Source: Vulcanimicrobiota bacterium
GTDB lineage: Bacteria > Eremiobacterota > Eremiobacteria > Baltobacterales > Baltobacteraceae
NCBI GenBank assembly: GCA_028287545.1
Contig: JAQBPL010000126.1
Location: 1-20,354, forward strand
Length of the DNA stretch: 20,354 bases
Direction of reading: 5' to 3'
Below are positions 15,239 through 20,173 of the stretch, piece by piece. Below the pieces are notes generated by a model. It saw only the letters and a program-made list of their open reading frames with translations, was not told where the DNA came from and searched no databases. Position 1 is the stretch's first letter; every line of letters begins with the position of its first letter. A program made the position numbers and the translations under genes.

Positions 15239-16426
15239 TCAACCCTTGATGCAGACGACCTGACGGAGCGTGTGAACGATCTCGACGAGATCGCGCTGCG
15301 CCGCCATCACGGCGTCAATATCTTTGTACGCCCCAGGTGCCTCGTCGAGGACACCGGAGTCCTTGCGACACTCGACACCCTGCGTCTGCCGCTTGAGATC
15401 CGCGAGGGTCAGGCGACCCTTCGCCTCGCTGCGGCTCATTCGCCGGCCCGCACCGTGCGAGCACGATTCGAACGAGTCGGCGTTGCCAAGACCCCGCACG
15501 ACGAACGAGCGCGCGCCCATCGAACCGGGGATGAAGCCCAGTTCGCCGAGACCCGCCCGGACCGCACCCTTTCGTGTCACGTAGACGTCGGCACCGAAGT
15601 GCCGCTCTCGCGCGACGTAGTTGTGGTGGCAGTTCACGACGGTCTCGGCCCGCTTGAACTTCGGCATGCCGGCCTTGCCGTCGATCGCCGCGAGCGCGTG
15701 CGTGAGCATGAGCTCGCGATTGATCCGCGCGTAGTCCTGCGCCCAGCCGACCGCCTCGACATACTCGTCGAAGAGCGGCGTGTGCTCGGTGAGGTGCGCG
15801 AGGTCCCGATCGACGATCTTGACGCCTGCCTTCTCGAGTTCGCGTAGCGCGCGCTCGATGTAGCAGGTGCCGATCCGGTTGCCGGCGCCGCGCGAACCCG
15901 AATGCAGGACGAGCCAGACATTCGACGCTTCGTCGAGGCACAGTTCGATGAAGTGGTTCGAGCCGCCGAGCGTACCCAGCTGCTCTCGCACGTTCCGTGT
16001 CGAGACCGACGGCGCACGATCGAGGACGCGCACGTAGCGCTCGCCCAGCGTCGAAGCCCACTCAGCCTCCGCCGCCTTCGTAGCGTCCCGATGCGCGGCC
16101 TTACCGACCGGAATGACGGATTCGATCGCGGCCCGCACGCGACGTAGATCCGTCGGAAGGTCCTGGGCGCGGATCGTGAGCTTTTGCGCGATCATGCCGC
16201 ATCCGATGTCGACGCCGACGGCGGCCGGAACGATCGCGCCGATCGTCGGGATCACGCTGCCGATCGTCGCACCCTTGCCGACGTGAACGTCCGGCATCAC
16301 CGCGACGTGCGAGTGCACGAACGGCAATTGCGCGATGTTCTCGACTTGGCGCCGCGCGCCGGCGTCGAACTCGACGCCGTCGACCCAAGCCTTGATCGGA
16401 CGGCCGGTCGTAACGATCGTTTGCAC
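15239..16426 (-). CDS. rtcB: RNA-splicing ligase RtcB
   Basis: A 395-residue Mn/GTP-dependent RNA ligase joining RNA 2',3'-cyclic phosphate or 3'-phosphate ends to 5'-OH ends, as made by tRNA-cleaving ribonucleases. Family motifs are complete: metal-binding GVDIGCGM, LHSGSRGAGN, NCHHNYVARE, and the guanylylated histidine in SCSHGAGRRMSRSEAKG; the end QVVCIKG is also typical. The start is the GTG at 16426, preceded at 5 bases by AGGAG. It is first in the rtcB - four Y RNAs - rsr operon. A sigma70-like promoter lies at 16624-16653, and an intrinsic terminator ends about 15 bases before the start codon, suggesting control by read-through rather than the sigma54/RtcR scheme known in E. coli. Confidence 0.98.
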   Translation of the reverse strand: MQTIVTTGRPIKAWVDGVEFDAGARRQVENIAQLPFVHSHVAVMPDVHVGKGATIGSVIPTIGAIVPAAVGVDIGCGMIAQKLTIRAQDLPTDLRRVRAAIESVIPVGKAAHRDATKAAEAEWASTLGERYVRVLDRAPSVSTRNVREQLGTLGGSNHFIELCLDEASNVWLVLHSGSRGAGNRIGTCYIERALRELEKAGVKIVDRDLAHLTEHTPLFDEYVEAVGWAQDYARINRELMLTHALAAIDGKAGMPKFKRAETVVNCHHNYVARERHFGADVYVTRKGAVRAGLGELGFIPGSMGARSFVVRGLGNADSFESCSHGAGRRMSRSEAKGRLTLADLKRQTQGVECRKDSGVLDEAPGAYKDIDAVMAAQRDLVEIVHTLRQVVCIKG

Positions 16427-16440
16427 GGTGACTCCTTTCG

Positions 16441-16478
16441 CTCAAAATAGAAACGGGGTGAGCGCATCGCTCACCCCG
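16441..16478 (-). terminator. Intrinsic terminator in the rtcB leader (attenuator candidate)
   Basis: On the minus strand CGGGGTGAGCG and CGCTCACCCCG form a perfect 11-bp stem with a 3-base loop, followed by TTTCTATTTTG. It lies between the rtcB promoter and the rtcB ribosome binding site, so transcription of the operon requires read-through. Confidence 0.85.
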
Positions 16479-16617
16479 CCATTTACGGCGACTTGGAGCG
16501 TGCAGTTGTTAGGTGGGCGTCCCCATAACGGAGCATGCCGAGCCCGTCGGGCTACCGGTGGTGCCCGCCGCGAGATTTCGCAGATCGTGTTTGCTCTGTC
16601 GATACATCATGAACTCC
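16479..16617 (-). ncRNA. Structured leader RNA upstream of rtcB
   Basis: This is the transcribed space between the inferred start (about 16617) and the terminator. No open frame or known riboswitch consensus is evident. Short stems are visible: GGGC ... GCCC enclosing AGCCC-GAC-GGGCT and CTCC-GTTAT-GGGG. It may be a sensing leader that controls the downstream terminator, or a stand-alone small RNA. Confidence 0.45.
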
Positions 16618-16623
16618 GCACAC

Positions 16624-16653
16624 AGCCTAAGCGAGCGCTGCGACATTTGTCAA
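16624..16653 (-). promoter_or_regulatory. Sigma70-like promoter for rtcB-Y RNA-rsr
   Basis: On the minus strand TTGACA (16653-16648) and TAGGCT (16629-16624) are 18 bases apart (TTAGGC gives 17). The -35 block reads GCTTGACAAATGT, almost identical to that of the divergent promoter at 16731-16760. Confidence 0.7.
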
Positions 16654-16730
16654 GCATTACCCACGTCAAAACCGCGCTTCGTTGCGACAGCCGCGCGCAT
16701 GTCAACCGGAGAAACATTCATGTGACCCGC

Positions 16731-16760
16731 TTGACAAGTGTTCCGGCTAGGCGTTAGGAT
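16731..16760 (+). promoter_or_regulatory. Sigma70-like promoter for the tRNA array arm
   Basis: TTGACA (16731-16736) and TAGGAT (16755-16760) are 18 bases apart (TTAGGA gives 17). The surrounding GCTTGACAAGTGT matches the divergent rtcB promoter in 12 of 13 bases, suggesting a shared regulator or a duplicated promoter. Confidence 0.72.
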
Positions 16761-16766
16761 CGGCCA

Positions 16767-16934
16767 ATCATGATGCAGCGAAACGCATCCGCCCTATCCC
16801 GACTCCCGGATTGCAGCATGCACTCCGTCGATTCGTATCATCTGAACGCGAAAGCGTTTGGCTGGGTCGGTACGCGTCCTGAAGGGACGATCGCCGCCTC
16901 ATAGCTGTTACACCGAACCTCATGTGAGTTCCAC
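16767..16934 (+). ncRNA. Structured leader RNA before the tRNA array
   Basis: The space between promoter and terminator holds several hairpins: GATGC/GCATC, AACGC-GAAA-GCGTT and CGTCC-TGAAG-GGACG. The stretch near 16861-16895 (GGCTGGGTCGGTACGCGTCC, then TGAAGG) loosely resembles the D and anticodon arms of a Phe tRNA, but no T-arm follows. No T-box sequence was found. Function is unknown; it could be a sensing leader or a discrete small RNA. Confidence 0.4.
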
Positions 16935-16972
16935 GAGGGGATCGGCGCGCAGCCGGTCCCCTCGGTGTTTTT
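16935..16972 (+). terminator. Intrinsic terminator just before the tRNA array
   Basis: GAGGGGATCGGC pairs with GCCGGTCCCCTC (12 bp, one wobble) around loop GCGCA, then GGTGTTTTT. The T-run ends 3 bases before tRNA-Trp. Promoter, leader and terminator thus mirror the arrangement in front of rtcB. Confidence 0.85.
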
Positions 16973-16974
16973 CC

Positions 16975-17045
16975 GGGTTCGTGTCGCGGCGACGAGTGCG
17001 TCTCCAAAACGCACGACGGCGGTTCAACTCCGTCCGGGCCCGCCA
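16975..17045 (+). tRNA. tRNA-Trp (CCA), reduced D-arm
   Basis: The acceptor GGGTTCG pairs with CGGGCCC (two G-U pairs); discriminator G and CCA are encoded. The anticodon loop CTCCAAA gives CCA, with a 6-bp stem (GTGCGT/ACGCAC). The T-loop is TTCAACT. The D-arm is only GTCG-CGG-CGAC with a 3-base loop and lacks the usual GG pair, so tertiary folding would be unusual. It is first in the array, 3 bases after the terminator. Confidence 0.85.
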
Positions 17046-17284
17046 TTGTGGTTCCCATGTTCCGGCATGCACGAGTCCGTGCACGTCTGTTCCAACACGT
17101 CCTTTGAAAACTGCATCGTCCAATTTCGATCTTGCGCGAGATCTCTCGTGCGACGTGCTGGCACGCGTCGCGCCGTTCGGCCGATCTCGCGCGCCCCGGC
17201 GACCGGGTAACGCCGCGCACCCGGCGATGAGGGGCGCAGCGGAGCGTCGCATCGGGAGCGGCATCACGCCCGCTTCGCCAATTC
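17046..17284 (+). other. Structured spacer between tRNA-Trp and tRNA-Phe
   Basis: No gene is seen. The spacer contains CTTTGAAAACTGCATCG near 17101-17117, which recalls spacer motifs of rRNA/tRNA operons (from memory, weak), and a nested hairpin with CGCCCC/GGGGCG outside and CCGGGT/ACCCGG inside (about 17196-17239). No T-arm signature is present. Processing sites or an unknown RNA are possible. Confidence 0.4.
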
Positions 17285-17361
17285 GGGAATGCAGCTGAAA
17301 CGGTTCATAGCGCCTGGTTGAAGCCCAGGAGAAGGCGGTTCGACTCCGTCCGTTCCCACCA
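17285..17361 (+). tRNA. tRNA-Phe (GAA)
   Basis: The acceptor GGGAATG pairs with CGTTCCC; discriminator A and CCA are encoded. The anticodon loop TTGAAGC sits on a perfect CCTGG/CCAGG stem and gives GAA. The T-arm is GGCGG-TTCGACT-CCGTC. The D-loop contains the usual GG. Confidence 0.93.
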
Positions 17362-17365
17362 ACAC

Positions 17366-17441
17366 GCCCCCGTATCTCAACGGACAGAGTTCCGGATTAC
17401 GAATCCGGTAAGTGCGCGTTCGACTCGCGCCGGGGGCTCCA
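17366..17441 (+). tRNA. tRNA-Arg (ACG)
   Basis: The acceptor GCCCCCG pairs with CGGGGGC, then T and CCA. The anticodon loop TTACGAA on CCGGA/TCCGG gives ACG, expected to be edited to ICG by TadA. The D-arm (CTC...GAG) and T-arm (GCGCG-TTCGACT-CGCGC) are regular. It starts 4 bases after tRNA-Phe and ends 1 base before tRNA-Ala. Confidence 0.95.
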
Positions 17442-17442
17442 T

Positions 17443-17516
17443 GGGCTGCCATGTTCCAAGGCTGGCGACGTTGCTTTGCAAGCACTGTGCGGTCGGTTCG
17501 ATTCCGACGCGGTCCA
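17443..17516 (+). tRNA. tRNA-Ala (TGC), divergent
   Basis: The acceptor GGGCTGC pairs with GCGGTCC and includes the G3:U70 pair that marks tRNA-Ala. Loop TTTGCAA gives TGC, though the anticodon stem has a T-C mismatch. The T-arm GTCGG-TTCGATT-CCGAC is perfect. CCA is not encoded (ACAT follows). It begins one base after the CCA of tRNA-Arg. A Cys (GCA) reading was tested but the stem does not form. Confidence 0.8.
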
Positions 17517-17523
17517 CATGTTT

Positions 17524-17598
17524 TTCGGTGTAGCACAAACGGTAGTGCGAGCGGTTGTTGCCCGCCTGATCTCCGTTCGAATCGGAGCACCGAAGCCA
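17524..17598 (+). tRNA. tRNA-Asn (GTT)
   Basis: The acceptor TTCGGTG pairs with CACCGAA, then G and CCA. The anticodon loop TTGTTGC gives GTT. The D-arm (GCAC, loop AAACGGTA, GTGC) and T-arm (CTCCG-TTCGAAT-CGGAG) are regular. One base separates it from the next tRNA. Confidence 0.94.
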
Positions 17599-17599
17599 A

Positions 17600-17681
17600 C
17601 CGGCCGTGGGGAAACGGTAGACCCAGCAGTCCGAGAAGCTGCCGTCGTCATGACGTGCGCGTTCGAGTCGCGCCGGCCGGA
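17600..17681 (+). tRNA. tRNA-Leu (GAG), with C at position 33
   Basis: A class II tRNA: acceptor CCGGCCG/CGGCCGG, D-arm TGGG...CCCA with Leu-like ACGGTAGA, long variable arm (CGTC-GTCAT-GACG), T-arm GCGCG-TTCGAGT-CGCGC, discriminator A. The anticodon loop reads CCGAGAA on GCAGT/GCTGC, giving GAG, but base 33 is C rather than the near-invariant U. CCA is not encoded (CCG follows). Confidence 0.85.
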
Positions 17682-17685
17682 CCGT

Positions 17686-17770
17686 CCCGAGTTCGCCTAA
17701 TGGTAGGGCAGCGGATTGTAAATCCGTGGCGCGATGCGCATTGGGGGTTCAAGTCCCTCACTCGGGACCA
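17686..17770 (+). tRNA. tRNA-Tyr (GTA)
   Basis: The acceptor CCCGAGT pairs with ACTCGGG, then A and CCA. The anticodon loop TTGTAAA gives GTA. The long variable arm (GCGC-GAT-GCGC) fits bacterial Tyr. The T-loop is TTCAAGT. The first pair is C1:G72, whereas bacterial Tyr tRNAs usually have G1:C72. Confidence 0.93.
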
Positions 17771-17775
17771 ATCAC

Positions 17776-17848
17776 TGCGGAGTCGCCCAGCAGCAGGGCA
17801 GCGGCCTCATAAGCCGTACCGGCGCGGGTGCAAGTCCCGCCTCCGCAA
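17776..17848 (+). tRNA. tRNA-Met (CAT), unusual T-loop
   Basis: The acceptor TGCGGAG pairs with CTCCGCA, discriminator A; CCA is not encoded (GCA follows). The loop CTCATAA on GCGGC/GCCGT gives CAT. The T-loop is TGCAAGT, so position 55 is G where U (pseudouridine) is nearly universal, and the D-loop lacks GG, so the elbow contact is altered. It could also be tRNA-Ile2 (CAT with lysidine); the three G-C pairs of initiator tRNA are absent. Confidence 0.8.
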
Positions 17849-17854
17849 GCACAC

Positions 17855-17930
17855 ACAGGCGTAGCGTAGTGGTATCGCGCTCCCTTCGGGAGGGAGAGAA
17901 TGTTCGGTTCGATTCCGACCGCCTGTACCA
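17855..17930 (+). tRNA. tRNA-Pro (CGG)
   Basis: The acceptor ACAGGCG pairs with CGCCTGT, then A and CCA. The loop TTCGGGA on CTCCC/GGGAG gives CGG. The D-arm GCG...CGC is regular; the T-arm has a T-C mismatch at its outer pair, with loop TTCGATT. Confidence 0.9.
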
Positions 17931-18001
17931 CACTGGTAAGCTCTCTATCGGTCGGGGAGCACGCGTATCGGCGGAGGCAGGGGCCGAGCGCACGCGATCA
18001 A
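17931..18001 (+). other. Spacer with D-arm-like remnant
   Basis: This 71-base gap between tRNA-Pro and tRNA-Leu has about tRNA length and includes GCTC, then TCTATCGGTCGGG, then GAGC, which resembles a D-arm. No T-arm or acceptor match is visible, so it may be a decayed tRNA gene or just spacer. Confidence 0.3.
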
Positions 18002-18086
18002 CGGCGAGTGAGGAACGGTAGACTAGCGGTGCTCAGACCACCGTGGGCGCAAGCCCGTGCGCGTTCGAATCGCGCCTCGCCGACCA
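18002..18086 (+). tRNA. tRNA-Leu (CAG)
   Basis: A class II tRNA with acceptor CGGCGAG/CTCGCCG, A, CCA. The loop CTCAGAC on the perfect stem CGGTG/CACCG gives CAG. The variable arm is GGGC-GCAA-GCCC and the T-arm GCGCG-TTCGAAT-CGCGC. Confidence 0.94.
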
Positions 18087-18094
18087 ACGCCCCT

Positions 18095-18166
18095 TTCGGG
18101 ATCTTCTAAGCGGTAAGATGCTTGGCTTTGAACCAGGCGAAGCGCGTTCGAGTCGTGCTCCCGAAG
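18095..18166 (+). tRNA. tRNA-Gln (TTG)
   Basis: The acceptor TTCGGGA pairs with TCCCGAA, discriminator G as expected for Gln; CCA is not encoded (CAT follows). The loop CTTTGAA on CTTGG/CCAGG gives TTG. The D-arm TCTT...AAGA and T-arm GCGCG-TTCGAGT-CGTGC are regular. Confidence 0.92.
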
Positions 18167-18173
18167 CATTCTC

Positions 18174-18246
18174 GCCGGCCTAGCTCAATGGGCAGAGCGC
18201 CCGCCTTTTAAGCGGGACTACGCAGGTTCGATGCCTGCGGCCGGCA
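18174..18246 (+). tRNA. tRNA-Lys (TTT)
   Basis: The acceptor GCCGGCC pairs with GGCCGGC, discriminator A; CCA is not encoded (GCA follows). The loop CTTTTAA on CCCGC/GCGGG gives TTT. The D-arm GCTCAATGGGCAGAGC and T-arm GCAGG-TTCGATG-CCTGC are canonical; this is the most ordinary tRNA in the array. Confidence 0.96.
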
Positions 18247-18261
18247 GCACATTTGACCGCG

Positions 18262-18558
18262 TTAGCGCGATCGTTCCCGCTTGAAGCGCAAGTAGGCGAC
18301 CACACCGGCGTAGCCCGCGACGATGATCGCAAAGCCGTCGAGGATCGACGCGATCGCGTCAAAGGTATCGCCCGTGCCCAGCGCCGCGCCCGCGCGAAAG
18401 GCGACGGAAGCGACCATCGCGGTCGCGCCTGCCAGCATGACACGGCCCACATACTGAGGGTGCGACCGGCGGCGCGTCCCTGCTATACCAATCGCCAGCA
18501 GGCCGCAGAAGAACACCAAACCGCCCGCCATCCAAAGAGCGGCTGAAATTGTAGACAT
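18262..18558 (-). CDS. Small membrane protein of unknown function
   Basis: A 98-residue protein with three predicted membrane helices (about residues 7-27, 40-62 and 68-90), a basic loop TRRRSHPQYVGR after the first and a basic end LRFKRERSR. I do not recognise a family. It is transcribed against the tRNA array and splits it between tRNA-Lys and tRNA-Thr; its stop is about 15 bases from the end of tRNA-Lys. A purine-rich GGCGAGGCG precedes the ATG at 18558. Its codon use is like its neighbours, so it looks like a genuine gene; whether it belongs to the RNA system cannot be said. Confidence 0.7.
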   Translation of the reverse strand: MSTISAALWMAGGLVFFCGLLAIGIAGTRRRSHPQYVGRVMLAGATAMVASVAFRAGAALGTGDTFDAIASILDGFAIIVAGYAGVVAYLRFKRERSR

Positions 18559-18642
18559 CGCCTCGCCGCGATTCGCCGCGCGCGACTTGCGTCATTCCTC
18601 GTCAACCGCCCAGTCAACGATGCCTCAAAATTAGACCAAGCT

Positions 18643-18668
18643 TGCGCGCCCGAGCCCCGGGGCGCGCA
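18643..18668. other. GC-rich hairpin between membrane gene and tRNA-Thr
   Basis: TGCGCGCCC and GGGCGCGCA form a perfect 9-bp stem with an 8-base loop, 12 bases before tRNA-Thr. It could insulate the tRNA genes from transcription across the minus-strand gene. There is no T-run. Confidence 0.4.
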
Positions 18669-18679
18669 CCAACTCCATT

Positions 18680-18755
18680 GCCGAAGATGCTGATGCGGAT
18701 CAGCGGCGCCTTCGTAACGCGCAAGCAGCCGGTTCGACTCCGGCCTTCGGCTCCA
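18680..18755 (+). tRNA. tRNA-Thr (CGT)
   Basis: The acceptor GCCGAAG pairs with CTTCGGC, then T and CCA. The loop TTCGTAA gives CGT; the stem GCGCC/CGCGC has a C-C mismatch next to the loop. The D-arm GCTG...CAGC and T-arm GCCGG-TTCGACT-CCGGC are sound. Confidence 0.9.
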
Positions 18756-18762
18756 AATTCGC

Positions 18763-18850
18763 GGAAGGTTCCGCCGCGTGGGCGGCAGCCGGCTTCGAAA
18801 ACCGGAGGGGGCGCTCCGCGCTCGGCGTTCGACTCGTCAACCTTCCGCCA
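18763..18850 (+). tRNA. tRNA-Ser (CGA)
   Basis: A class II tRNA with acceptor GGAAGGT/ACCTTCC, discriminator G as expected for Ser, and CCA. The loop TTCGAAA gives CGA, with a C-A mismatch closing the loop. The long variable arm is GGGCGC-TCC-GCGCTC. The T-arm (loop TTCGACT) has one outer mismatch. Confidence 0.9.
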
Positions 18851-18971
18851 ATCTTCACCACGATCGCGCGTTCACGGCGAGCCGCGCGATCCGAAGGCGC
18901 CGTCGTGGAGCGACGTGCGCGACGCTCCGAGCTCGCGATGGTCCGCGGCCGGATGCAGCTCGCCGTTTGAT
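18851..18971 (+). other. Spacer with successive hairpins, tRNA-Ser to tRNA-Gly
   Basis: Three stems follow one another: CACGA/TCGTG enclosing TCGCGCG/CGCGCGA; GGAGCG/CGCTCC; and CGAGCT/AGCTCG. No T-loop signature or open frame of note was found. It may be a processing region or an unrecognised structured RNA. Confidence 0.4.
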
Positions 18972-19045
18972 GTGGACCTCATACAATGGCAGTACCGCGC
19001 CGTGCCAAGGCCGGAATACGGGTTCGATCCCCGTGGTCCACTCCA
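18972..19045 (+). tRNA. tRNA-Gly (GCC), irregular anticodon stem
   Basis: The acceptor GTGGACC pairs with GGTCCAC, then T and CCA. The loop GTGCCAA gives GCC. The anticodon stem is broken: GCC/GGC next to the loop, then a bulged C before CCG/CGG. The T-arm ACGGG-TTCGATC-CCCGT is perfect and the D-arm has only 3 bp. It is last in the array, 30 bases before the HNH gene. Confidence 0.88.
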
Positions 19046-19075
19046 CAACACATCATGACGAAAGGAGGCGATCCC

Positions 19076-19603
19076 ATGAGCGACATTCTCTTGCTCAACT
19101 TCACCTACGAGCCGCTCGGGATCGTCGATCTTCAGCGGGCCGTGCGGCTGCTCTTCGCTCGCAAGGCCGAGGTCGTTCACGCGCACGGCCGCGAGGTGCG
19201 CTCGGCGACGTTCGCGTTTCCGATGCCGTCGGTCGTGCGGATGCTGTACTACATTCGCCGCACTCGCAAGCGGGTGGCGCTGACGAAGAAGAACGTCCTG
19301 CTGCGTGACGGCTACGTTTGCGCGTACTGCGGCGACCGCGGCAGCCGCGACATGACGGTCGACCACGTCGTGCCGAGCAGCCGCGGCGGCCGCTCGACGT
19401 GGGAGAACCTCGTCGCCTGCTGCGCGACGTGCAACGCGCGCAAGCGCGACCGCACGCCGGACGAGGCGCGGATGCCGCTGCGCCGCACCCCGCGCGAGCC
19501 GAAGTTCATCCCGTGGATCGTCGTGCGCCGGCATACCGCGCCCGACGAGTGGGTGAAGTATCTCGCGCTCTACAGCGTCGGCATCGAGGAGCGGCTCGCG
19601 TAG
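19076..19603 (+). CDS. HNH endonuclease
   Basis: A 175-residue HNH nuclease of the common stand-alone type. The N-terminal part (MSDILLLNFTYEPLGIVDLQ, RAVRLLFARKAEVVHA) is typical of this family, and the nuclease core has two zinc-type Cys pairs and the catalytic motif: YVCAYCGDRG, DHVVPSSRGG, and NLVACCATCNARKRDRTP. A very good AAAGGAGG ribosome binding site lies 7 bases before the ATG at 19076; the frame stays open upstream through tRNA-Gly without meaning. It probably shares the tRNA array transcript. Such proteins are widespread and their substrate is unknown; a role in nicking DNA, or in the RNA system here, is inference only. Confidence 0.93.
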   Translation: MSDILLLNFTYEPLGIVDLQRAVRLLFARKAEVVHAHGREVRSATFAFPMPSVVRMLYYIRRTRKRVALTKKNVLLRDGYVCAYCGDRGSRDMTVDHVVPSSRGGRSTWENLVACCATCNARKRDRTPDEARMPLRRTPREPKFIPWIVVRRHTAPDEWVKYLALYSVGIEERLA

Positions 19604-19683
19604 GATCGCCTCAGGGCGCCCGCGACCCGCGCCTGCCGGCGCGTTCGAATTGGACGATGCGGTTGCACCCGGAGCGAACGTCC

Positions 19684-19902
19684 ATGCTCGATGTGATCGA
19701 AGTTCAGTCTCGCCTCGGCGCGCGCGTTCGGGCGCGCCGAGAGGCGCTCGCCCTCACGCAAGCAGCGTTGGCAGCGCGAGCCGGCATCAGCCGCCCGTCG
19801 GTCGCGAACGTCGAAGCCGGCCGGCAGAACGTCGGCCTTCGCCAACTCGTCTCGCTCGCGCAGGCGCTCGACGTCGAGCTGGCCTCCCTGCTGTGCGAAT
19901 AG
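19684..19902 (+). CDS. Small XRE-family helix-turn-helix regulator
   Basis: A 72-residue protein made almost wholly of an HTH_3 domain (LGARVRARREALALTQAALA, GISRPSVANVEAGRQ, LVSLAQALDVELASLL). It resembles the antitoxin-type or housekeeping Cro/CI repressors that bind operators as dimers. The start at 19684 has GGAG 9 bases upstream; an in-frame ATG at 19657 would add 9 residues. It follows the HNH gene by 80 bases on the same strand, so it might regulate that gene, but no toxin gene is beside it. Confidence 0.88.
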   Translation: MLDVIEVQSRLGARVRARREALALTQAALAARAGISRPSVANVEAGRQNVGLRQLVSLAQALDVELASLLCE

Positions 19903-19920
19903 CCAGCGCGACAACGAGGC

Positions 19921-19963
19921 TTGCTCGACAAGCTCGCAATGACAAAGACGAACTCGCAATGAC
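19921..19963 (+). repeat. Dispersed repeat, copies near the right end
   Basis: TTGCTCGACAAGCTCGCAAT followed by GAC matches the repeat arms at 12983-13090; a second partial copy, AACTCGCAATGAC, follows at 19951-19963. It sits just past the regulator gene, between convergent genes. Confidence 0.7.
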
Positions 19964-19987
19964 GGTCGCCCGTTGCGCCGCGAGTCG

Positions 19988-20173
19988 TCAGCGACGTTCG
20001 AAGATCGAGGCCGCCAAACCGAGTGCGATGATGCAGGGGAACGTCATGGCGACGACGCCGCTCGGGACCGACGCCCGCAGCAGCACGACGCTGATCACGA
20101 CGCCGAGCGCGACGGCGAGCGGCGCGAGGCGGGAGTCGCCGGCGATGAACTCCCAGACAGCTGAGAGCTTCAC
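19988..20173 (-). CDS. Small two-helix membrane protein
   Basis: A 61-residue product from the GTG at 20173: KLSAVWEFIAGDSRLAPLAV begins it, with two hydrophobic helices (about residues 15-33 and 37-55) and a charged end FERR. The GTG overlaps the stop of the upstream gene in GTGA, which argues for translational coupling and for this start. Small proteins of this kind occur next to COG4280-like membrane genes; I assign no function. Confidence 0.65.
   Translation of the reverse strand: MKLSAVWEFIAGDSRLAPLAVALGVVISVVLLRASVPSGVVAMTFPCIIALGLAASIFERR

Noticed and set aside
16486..16660. Sigma54 promoter for rtcB as in E. coli
   Set aside because: No TGGCAC-N5-TTGCA type sequence is seen, while a good TTGACA/TAGGCT pair is present, and no rtcR gene is in the window.
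16767..16972. T-box riboswitch before the tRNA array
   Set aside because: No T-box antiterminator sequence or specifier loop could be found; the leader only has generic hairpins and a terminator.
17931..18001. A sixteenth tRNA between Pro and Leu
   Set aside because: Only a D-arm-like piece is visible; there is no T-arm, anticodon stem or acceptor match.
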